NCBI GenBank assembly: GCA_003526435.1
Contig: DPWF01000280.1
Coordinates: 9,325-14,596 of the forward strand
Origin: Chitinophagaceae bacterium
GTDB lineage: Bacteria > Bacteroidota > Bacteroidia > Chitinophagales > Chitinophagaceae
Direction: 5' to 3'
Length of the DNA stretch: 5,272 nucleotides
Position numbers and translations under genes: made by a program. Of the stretch, positions 1-5,272 are shown in pieces (the stretch's first letter is position 1; every line of letters starts with the position of its first letter). The notes beneath the pieces are model-generated. The model searched no databases and was not told where the DNA came from. It saw only the letters and a list, made by a program, of their open reading frames with translations.

Positions 1-747
1 GAAAAACAGAAAACAAGGTTGGAAGCAGCATTGAAAAATTCTGCTGCTATAGTTGCTACAGAACAGATCAGGGATAGGATTAAACAGACAGAAGCTGATA
101 TTGCTATGTTAAAGCGCGACACTACCCTTGTAGATAGTGTTCGAAGTTTACCAGAAGGTGGATTCACGATTATGTCGTTTGATGATAAAAAAATCAATGC
201 CACATTATCTTCTGTAAAAGAATATGATTCATTACAGCTTGCATTGCCGGAAAAAGAAAGAGACGGCTTTTTTGTAAGAGCCGTAGAAAGGCAGAACATA
301 CATCTTCGTGAAAAATACAAGGGCGATTCAAAGGCAAGCATGAAAGCTATCACGAATAAGTTTATTCACCTGTTTCCACAGATGTTATTCGTGTCATTGC
401 CGCTATTTGCCTTGCTGTTACAAGCCATGTACGCAAGAAGAAGGCAGTTTTATTACGTAAATCATATCATTTACTCTATACACCTTTATTGTGCCATCTT
501 TATTATTATCCTGTCAGGTTTATGGCTGCATAGTATTGTAAAGGGAATAACACATGAAGTGCATGATTGGATTGGTACTGTATTTACGCTGGCTGGCTTC
601 TTCTATCTGTATAAATCCATGCGTAATTTTTATGGACAACGCAGGGCCAAAACAATCCTGAAATATATACTGTTATTGTTTGCAGCTTTATTAATAATGG
701 TATTATTGTTTACTGTGTTTTTTCTATTCTCAGCCTTTGCTGTATAA
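1..747 (+). CDS. DUF3667-like integral membrane protein, 3' part (5' end outside window)
   Basis: The frame is open from base 1 and ends at TAA 745-747, giving 248 in-window residues; the true start lies upstream. The TTG at 19 is only an internal Leu codon, because the frame continues before it (E-K-Q-K-T-R). The first ~120 residues are soluble, charged and partly coiled-coil-like, consistent with a loop. Four hydrophobic segments follow, at about nt 376-426, 460-531, 565-621 and 655-744. The stretch LPLFALLLQAMYARRRQ, followed by a tyrosine-rich YYVNHIIYSIH segment, matches what I know of the C-terminal half of DUF3667 proteins. Those are Bacteroidota membrane proteins that usually carry an N-terminal zinc-ribbon, which would lie upstream here. 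Function is unknown for the family. A second in-frame stop (TGA 763-765) follows before mazG, which uses the same frame. The membrane protein call is firm; the family name is a recognition call without a profile search. Confidence 0.75.
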   Translation, partial: EKQKTRLEAALKNSAAIVATEQIRDRIKQTEADIAMLKRDTTLVDSVRSLPEGGFTIMSFDDKKINATLSSVKEYDSLQLALPEKERDGFFVRAVERQNIHLREKYKGDSKASMKAITNKFIHLFPQMLFVSLPLFALLLQAMYARRRQFYYVNHIIYSIHLYCAIFIIILSGLWLHSIVKGITHEVHDWIGTVFTLAGFFYLYKSMRNFYGQRRAKTILKYILLLFAALLIMVLLFTVFFLFSAFAV

Positions 748-768
748 TCGGAACCTGAAAACTGAAAC
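748..768 (+). other. 21-bp intergenic spacer before mazG
   Basis: This short spacer lies between the DUF3667-like stop and the mazG ATG. It holds a second stop (TGA 763-765) in the frame shared by both genes and a small direct repeat, ctgaaa at 755-760 and 762-767. It has no Shine-Dalgarno-like GGAGG and no hairpin able to act as a terminator. It is too short for a full promoter, so mazG is most likely read from upstream or from a promoter inside the preceding gene. Confidence 0.7.
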
Positions 769-1536
769 ATGAAATCAACAGCAGATAGTTTTTTAGCATT
801 GGTAACCATTATGGACGAACTCAGGGAACAATGCCCCTGGGATCGTAAACAGACCATTCATACACTCCGCTCCATGACACTTGAGGAAACATATGAACTG
901 GCTGATGCGATTGATGCCAATGACTGGAAGGGCATAAAGGAAGAATTGGGAGATATGTTGTTGCATATACTTTTTTATACCAAAATAGGCACAGAGCAAC
1001 AGCAGTTTGTGTTACAAGAAGTAATAGATGGGATCGCTCAAAAACTCATCACACGCCACCCGCATATTTATGGTGATGTTAAAGTCGACAATGCGGAAGA
1101 TGTAAAGCGAAACTGGGAGCAGATAAAAATGAAAGAAGGAAAAAAATCTGTACTCAGCGGCGTGCCCAAATCATTGCCTGCAGTTGTAAAAGCCACAAGA
1201 ATACAGGAAAAGGCGAAGCAGGTGGGTTTTGAATGGGATAACAGGGAAGATGTATGGAAAAAAGTGGAGGAAGAGATGGGAGAGCTGAAAGAAGCCATCC
1301 AGACAAACAAACTGGAAGAAATTAAGGAGGAATTTGGCGATCTGCTCTTTAGTTTGATCAATTATGCACGGTTTTTGCAGGTAGATGCAGAAGCTGCGCT
1401 GGAGCAGACCAATAAAAAGTTCATGTATCGTTTTCAGGCGATGGAATCAATGGCCACAGAAAAGGGGTTAAATCTGGTAGATATGACCCTGGCTGAAATG
1501 GATGCACTCTGGAACGAGATCAAACGAAAACAATAA
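769..1536 (+). CDS. mazG: Nucleoside triphosphate pyrophosphohydrolase MazG
   Basis: This is a complete 255-residue protein, close to the 263 aa of E. coli MazG. MazG hydrolyses (d)NTPs to NMPs plus pyrophosphate with Mg2+ in the cytoplasm, clearing non-canonical nucleotides and, in E. coli, influencing ppGpp levels. Both tandem all-alpha MazG domains are visible. The N-terminal one has CPWD (22-25), EExxE at E39/E40/E43 and ExxD at E59/D62. The C-terminal one has EExxE at E168/E169/E172 and ExxD at E188/D191. The linker keeps the family landmarks NWEQIK (115-120), SLPAVVKA (135-142) and GFEW (153-156). All metal-binding acidic residues are present in both halves; in E. coli the C-terminal domain carries most of the activity. 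The ATG at 769 puts CPWD at the expected distance from the N-terminus. There is no Shine-Dalgarno, only an A-rich leader. It starts 21 bp after the upstream stop and probably shares its transcript. Confidence 0.96.
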   Translation: MKSTADSFLALVTIMDELREQCPWDRKQTIHTLRSMTLEETYELADAIDANDWKGIKEELGDMLLHILFYTKIGTEQQQFVLQEVIDGIAQKLITRHPHIYGDVKVDNAEDVKRNWEQIKMKEGKKSVLSGVPKSLPAVVKATRIQEKAKQVGFEWDNREDVWKKVEEEMGELKEAIQTNKLEEIKEEFGDLLFSLINYARFLQVDAEAALEQTNKKFMYRFQAMESMATEKGLNLVDMTLAEMDALWNEIKRKQ

Positions 1537-1543
1537 ACTGTTG
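1502..1543 (+). other. mazG / kinase junction with two candidate kinase start codons
   Basis: The kinase frame opens after an in-frame TGA at 1484-1486. ATG 1502 lies inside the last codons of mazG, and TTG 1541 lies just after the mazG TAA (1534-1536). The bases before TTG 1541 are A-rich (caaacgaaaacaataaactg), a context favourable for initiation in Bacteroidota; those before ATG 1502 are not. Against this, TTG starts are uncommon. Neither has a Shine-Dalgarno. The next in-frame ATG is at 1997, far past TM1, so one of these two must be used to keep the first membrane anchor. Either choice places the ribosome at the mazG stop, which suggests translational coupling. Confidence 0.6.
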
Positions 1544-4500
1544 ATCAAAACACTCAGAAAAGCTGCTTATAAACACGGTTACCTGGCCATTACTGCTGCC
1601 TGGCTCTACACCTTTTCATTTATTTTCATCAACTACTGGAGTTATAATTCTTCGCCTCAGAAAGTAAAGTCAAAGCTGGAACAGCAAATCAGCAAGCTTG
1701 AAAAAAAGTATTACGACCTGCTTGACGATACGGCACGATTGCATGCACTGATTGAACCAGCGAATAATGCAGTCAAAGAAAAAATCACAAAAGAACCCTT
1801 TGGCCTTTTTGTGTACGCATCAACGGGTAAAACAAGCCCAACACTTTTATACTGGAACACGAATAGCTATTATACCATACAGGATGATCTATACAGGCAG
1901 GATAGTGCCTGGTTCTCCATAAAGCGAAATGGTGAATTTGAAATACTGAAATCAACCGTTCCGGTAAAAGATGGTCAATTGCTAGTTGTAGGAATGATAC
2001 CCATTCGCTGGTCTTATTTTATCGAGAATAAATACCTGCACAGCGATTTTGCCGGCTTTGAAGGATTGGATGAACAGTACGAACTGACAACCCTTCCCGG
2101 CCCCGATGTGTTACCCATTTTCAGTAGTACGGGAAAAGAATTGTTTGGTATTAAACTCAGACAGGGTAAATCGTTTATTGCTTACGATGGGTTTACGATC
2201 CTGTTAAGGATACTGTCTGTCGTTTTTTTATTGATCTTTCTCCATTCAGTAGCTGTTGAATTGATTTTATTGCATGGGTTCAAAACAGGGTTTAGTTTAT
2301 TGGCCACCATGGTATTGTTATTACGTTTTATTGCGTATCAGTTTAATTTCCCTTTTGATTATAGTAAGCTGCCGTTATATGATCCATCCATATACGCTTC
2401 CAATATTATTCACCCTTCATTGGGCGATTTATTGGTAAATGCCATCTTGTTATTCTGGCTCATTGGTGTGTATAAAAACCATACCGATGATAAAACATGG
2501 CTCAATAAACCTTTGCCGTTAAAGATCAGAAACTATGGCAGCATTTTCCTGTTAACGTTAATAGGTTATGGTATAGCGGGTATAGTACAGAGTCTGGTTC
2601 AGGACTCGAAAATATCTACAGATGTAACCAATTTTTTCAGTCTGGACATTTACAGTGTGGTGAGTTTTGTGATCCTGTGTTTCCTGGTGCTCAGTTTCTT
2701 TGGTCTTTCCCAGATACTGTTAAGACCATTGGTGGAACGTAAATTCCCATTACTCGAACAATCCATTACAGTAATTGTAAGCGGGTTTGTTTGCCTCTTG
2801 TTGTTTTTTCCTAACAAAGAAATACCGACAGGACTGGTAATATTGCTTTGGTTACTGCTGTATTTACTGATCATCAATTTCAGGAAAAAAGACCTCAATT
2901 TGCCCTTGCTCAGGTCTACCTTTTTTATTTTCTGGGTCATGTTCTTTACTTTTTCCATTGCGGGGATGGTATTGTATGAAAACAGGATCACAGAGTTTGA
3001 ACAGCGAAAACGGATTGCCGAAAAACTGGCATTACAGATAGACCCGTCGGGTGAGAACCTGTTGAATATTGCTGCAACCAATTTCGATGACCAGTTCCTG
3101 CTGAAAAACTTTACTCGTTTTCAAAGTGAACTGGAAAATAAATATATAAAAGACAGCCTTATTAACCAGAATTTTTCTGGCTATCTTAATAAGTATGATA
3201 CACGTATTTATACATTCGATAGTCTGTATCATCCGCTGTATAATGAAGATTCTACAGATTTTGCGGCCATTAAAACCATCATTCTCAACCAGGCAAGACC
3301 TACGGTAATACCTGGTTTGTATAGCTATGATAACACTTCGGAAGGATTTAGTTACCTCTATCAGAAGGAGGTAAAAGAAAAAGAAAGAACACTCGGGTAT
3401 TTGTTTGTAATAGCCAAATCGAAACGGTATAAAAGCGAAGCGTTGTATCCAGAATTATTTAACCAGGTACAAAATCTCTCATCCGATCTGAATACCAATT
3501 ATGCCTATGGTATTTATAATAAAGGAAAATTGATCAATCACTTTAATACCTATCATTTCCCGTCAAGACTGAAAAAGAATCAGATCAACGATTTTGAATT
3601 TACTTATAAGGTTTCGGGGGAATACAGCGAGCTATGGTTTAACAGTGGTGATGATAAACAGGTGGTAGTAGTGAAAAGAAATACCTGGGTAGTAGAGTTT
3701 CTTACCTTATTTGCTTACCTGTTTTGTTCTTTCCTGCTCATCATCTTTGTTTTTCATATTGGTAGCCAGTTATTAATAGCCAGGTTTAAATGGCGGGAAA
3801 TCAAAAAACTGTTCAGGTTTAATATTCGTACCCAGATACAGGCCACTATCATATTCCTGAGTGTATTTTCTTTTCTCGTAATAGGTATAGCCACGATTTC
3901 TTTTTTCATTATTCGTTTTAACAGGGGTAATGAAGAACGATTATCAAAATCGATCCAGGTGATGTCGAATGAAATCAATAGTAAACTGAATACCCAATTT
4001 AGTTTTGATGATGTATTAACCTTTAAAAATGTAGGATTATCGCGTGAACTTGAACAGGATATTGCAGAAGTTTCTGACCTGCATAATGTTGATGTTAACT
4101 TTTATGACATCAATGGTAACCTGCTTACATCTACACAGCCATATATTTACAACAAGCACCTGCTGAGTACGCAAATGGAACCTAAAGCCTTCCAGCAGTT
4201 GAGTTACGATAATAGCATACGTTATATTCAATCTGAAAAAGTGGGCAATTTTGAATACCTGAGTATTTATGTGCCTCTCTCAGACGATGCTGGTGAAAAC
4301 TACGCATACCTTAATATTCCTTACCTCAATTCGCAAAATGAACTGAACCAGGAAATATCTGGTTTCCTGGCCACATTGATTAACCTGAACGCATTCATTT
4401 TTCTGGTGGCAGGGGCAATAGCGTTCTTTCTGACCAACAGGATCACTGCATCATTTAGTTTGATTGGTGATAAAATGCGGCAGATGAATATTGGTAAAAA

Positions 4501-5272
4501 TAACCAGGAAATTGTATGGACAAGGAACGATGAAATTGGTATGCTGGTGGGTGAATACAATAAGATGGTGCGCAAGCTCGAACAGAGTGCCCTGGCATTG
4601 GCAAGAAGCGAGAGAGAAGGAGCCTGGCGGGAAATGGCAAGACAGGTGGCGCATGAAATCAAGAATCCGTTAACGCCCATGAAACTAAGCATTCAGTACC
4701 TGCAGAAAGCAATACTGAATGGGTCTCCTGATGTAAAAGAACTTACATCGAATATGGCATTGACATTGATTGAACAGATTGATCAACTGTCGAAAATAGC
4801 CAGTGATTTTTCTCAGTTTGCCAATATCGGAAATGCAAAAATGGAAAAGATTGATTTGCGTGAAGTAGTAGAATCTGTTACGCGTCTATATGCCACACAT
4901 CCTGAACTGGAAATAAACTTCACTCCATCATTAGTTGTGGCGCCGGTAATGGCCGACCGGGTGCAGATGAATCGTTTACTTACCAACCTTTTGCAAAATG
5001 CCGTAGAGGCAGGGAATGACAGACGTGTACATGTTACAATTGCTATTGAACAGCAGGAAGACAAAATTTTACTTTCTGTTCAGGATGATGCAGGTGGCAT
5101 ACCTGAATCGATGCAGGTGAATATTTTCACTCCCAATTTCACAACCAAATCATCCGGAACCGGTTTGGGGCTGGCCATTTGCAAAGGCATTGTAGAAAAG
5201 GCAAATGGCACCATCTGGTTTGAAACCACAGAAGGGGGAGGAACCAGTTTTTTCGTATCCCTGCCCATGTAC
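1502..5272 (+). CDS. Large polytopic sensor histidine kinase, NtrY-like core, 3' end outside window
   Basis: The frame is open for 1,257 codons from ATG 1502 to the window edge; only a few C-terminal residues and the stop seem missing, as the ATPase domain ends at FFVSLPM. This is a membrane autokinase that should pass phosphate to a response regulator; the signal is unknown. Layout by residue: TM1 27-46; coiled-coil 54-85 in extracytoplasmic region A (47-231); TM2-TM9 within 232-493; region B 494-730; TM10 733-755; TM11 782-804; region C 805-955; TM12 956-978; HAMP 979-1032 (DEIG 1010-1013); HisKA with phospho-acceptor H1051 in HEIKNPLTP; HATPase with N-box N1166, G1 DDAGG 1195-1199, F-box FTPNFTTK 1209-1216 and G2 GTGLGL 1219-1224. 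All catalytic boxes look intact. HExxN also fits phosphatase activity. Start: ATG 1502 is the only upstream ATG and overlaps mazG by 35 bp. TTG 1541 (subtract 13 from residue numbers) gives a cleaner junction and has an A-rich leader. Either start keeps TM1. No response regulator gene lies in the window. Confidence 0.93.
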   Translation, partial: MHSGTRSNENNKLLIKTLRKAAYKHGYLAITAAWLYTFSFIFINYWSYNSSPQKVKSKLEQQISKLEKKYYDLLDDTARLHALIEPANNAVKEKITKEPFGLFVYASTGKTSPTLLYWNTNSYYTIQDDLYRQDSAWFSIKRNGEFEILKSTVPVKDGQLLVVGMIPIRWSYFIENKYLHSDFAGFEGLDEQYELTTLPGPDVLPIFSSTGKELFGIKLRQGKSFIAYDGFTILLRILSVVFLLIFLHSVAVELILLHGFKTGFSLLATMVLLLRFIAYQFNFPFDYSKLPLYDPSIYASNIIHPSLGDLLVNAILLFWLIGVYKNHTDDKTWLNKPLPLKIRNYGSIFLLTLIGYGIAGIVQSLVQDSKISTDVTNFFSLDIYSVVSFVILCFLVLSFFGLSQILLRPLVERKFPLLEQSITVIVSGFVCLLLFFPNKEIPTGLVILLWLLLYLLIINFRKKDLNLPLLRSTFFIFWVMFFTFSIAGMVLYENRITEFEQRKRIAEKLALQIDPSGENLLNIAATNFDDQFLLKNFTRFQSELENKYIKDSLINQNFSGYLNKYDTRIYTFDSLYHPLYNEDSTDFAAIKTIILNQARPTVIPGLYSYDNTSEGFSYLYQKEVKEKERTLGYLFVIAKSKRYKSEALYPELFNQVQNLSSDLNTNYAYGIYNKGKLINHFNTYHFPSRLKKNQINDFEFTYKVSGEYSELWFNSGDDKQVVVVKRNTWVVEFLTLFAYLFCSFLLIIFVFHIGSQLLIARFKWREIKKLFRFNIRTQIQATIIFLSVFSFLVIGIATISFFIIRFNRGNEERLSKSIQVMSNEINSKLNTQFSFDDVLTFKNVGLSRELEQDIAEVSDLHNVDVNFYDINGNLLTSTQPYIYNKHLLSTQMEPKAFQQLSYDNSIRYIQSEKVGNFEYLSIYVPLSDDAGENYAYLNIPYLNSQNELNQEISGFLATLINLNAFIFLVAGAIAFFLTNRITASFSLIGDKMRQMNIGKNNQEIVWTRNDEIGMLVGEYNKMVRKLEQSALALARSEREGAWREMARQVAHEIKNPLTPMKLSIQYLQKAILNGSPDVKELTSNMALTLIEQIDQLSKIASDFSQFANIGNAKMEKIDLREVVESVTRLYATHPELEINFTPSLVVAPVMADRVQMNRLLTNLLQNAVEAGNDRRVHVTIAIEQQEDKILLSVQDDAGGIPESMQVNIFTPNFTTKSSGTGLGLAICKGIVEKANGTIWFETTEGGGTSFFVSLPMY

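Noticed and set aside
19..21. TTG at 19 as the start of the first gene
   Set aside because: The same frame is open back to base 1 with ordinary coding residues, and DUF3667 proteins have a longer N-terminal part, so this is an internal codon of a gene cut by the window.
670..720. TATTGTTTG and similar T-rich strings as a Bacteroidota TAnnTTTG promoter
   Set aside because: The spacing is one base too long for the consensus and no TTTG-type -33 element is convincing. The region codes for a Leu/Phe-rich membrane helix, which creates such strings.
743..748. TATAAT sequence as a -10 promoter box for mazG
   Set aside because: It spans the stop codon of the upstream gene and has no TTGACA-like -35 at the right distance. 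The Bacteroidota primary sigma factor uses a different consensus (TAnnTTTG), so chance is more likely.
808..1344. Duplicated MazG domains within one gene as an unusual fusion
   Set aside because: Tandem MazG domains are the normal form of the long MazG proteins, as in E. coli.
2650..3232. Antisense open frames (2650-3081 and 3032-3232, minus strand) as possible genes
   Set aside because: They lie fully opposite the kinase, which has continuous, domain-rich coding. Their products look like no family and have the composition expected of antisense translations.
4321..4692. Overlapping minus-strand frames and a plus-strand frame (4491-4673) over the HAMP/HisKA region
   Set aside because: They are shadows of conserved kinase coding; the plus-strand frame is simply a shifted reading of the HAMP and H-box codons.
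5084..5098. DDAGG in the kinase G1 box as a lost catalytic glycine
   Set aside because: The D-x-A-G-G variant of DxGxG is common in active histidine kinases and the key Asp is kept, so there is no reason to call the kinase defective.

Overview
The window carries three genes, all on the + strand and packed head to tail with almost no non-coding DNA (21 bp and, at most, 4 bp between them). In order they are: the 3' end of a DUF3667-type integral membrane protein (1-747), a complete mazG nucleoside triphosphate pyrophosphohydrolase gene (769-1536), and nearly all of a very large multi-pass sensor histidine kinase gene (from about 1502 to beyond the right edge at 5272). Both outer genes are cut by the window.

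The organism is most likely a member of the Bacteroidota, probably Chitinophagaceae or a relative. DUF3667 is largely confined to that phylum. The kinase has the layout of large Bacteroidota sensor kinases: a polytopic N-terminal half, several extracytoplasmic modules, then HAMP and an NtrY-like HExxNPLTP kinase core. Base composition is moderately AT-rich (around 40% GC by eye). None of the starts has a clear Shine-Dalgarno sequence, which also fits the phylum. The genus cannot be settled from the sequence alone.

The spacing suggests co-transcription: mazG begins 21 bp after the DUF3667 stop, and the kinase reading frame either overlaps the end of mazG (ATG at 1502) or starts 4 bp after it (TTG at 1541). 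I see no terminator or promoter in either junction. MazG is a soluble cytoplasmic house-cleaning enzyme, while the other two are inner-membrane proteins. Nothing in the sequence proves that the three share a pathway; close packing alone could explain the order.

The most notable item is the kinase. My hand translation from 1502 gives 1,257 codons with no internal stop. It predicts about 12 membrane segments and three separate extracytoplasmic regions, and its cytoplasmic loops follow the positive-inside rule. I found no CRISPR array, RNA gene, insertion sequence, or unfamiliar multigene system, and there is no gene-free stretch longer than 21 bp.
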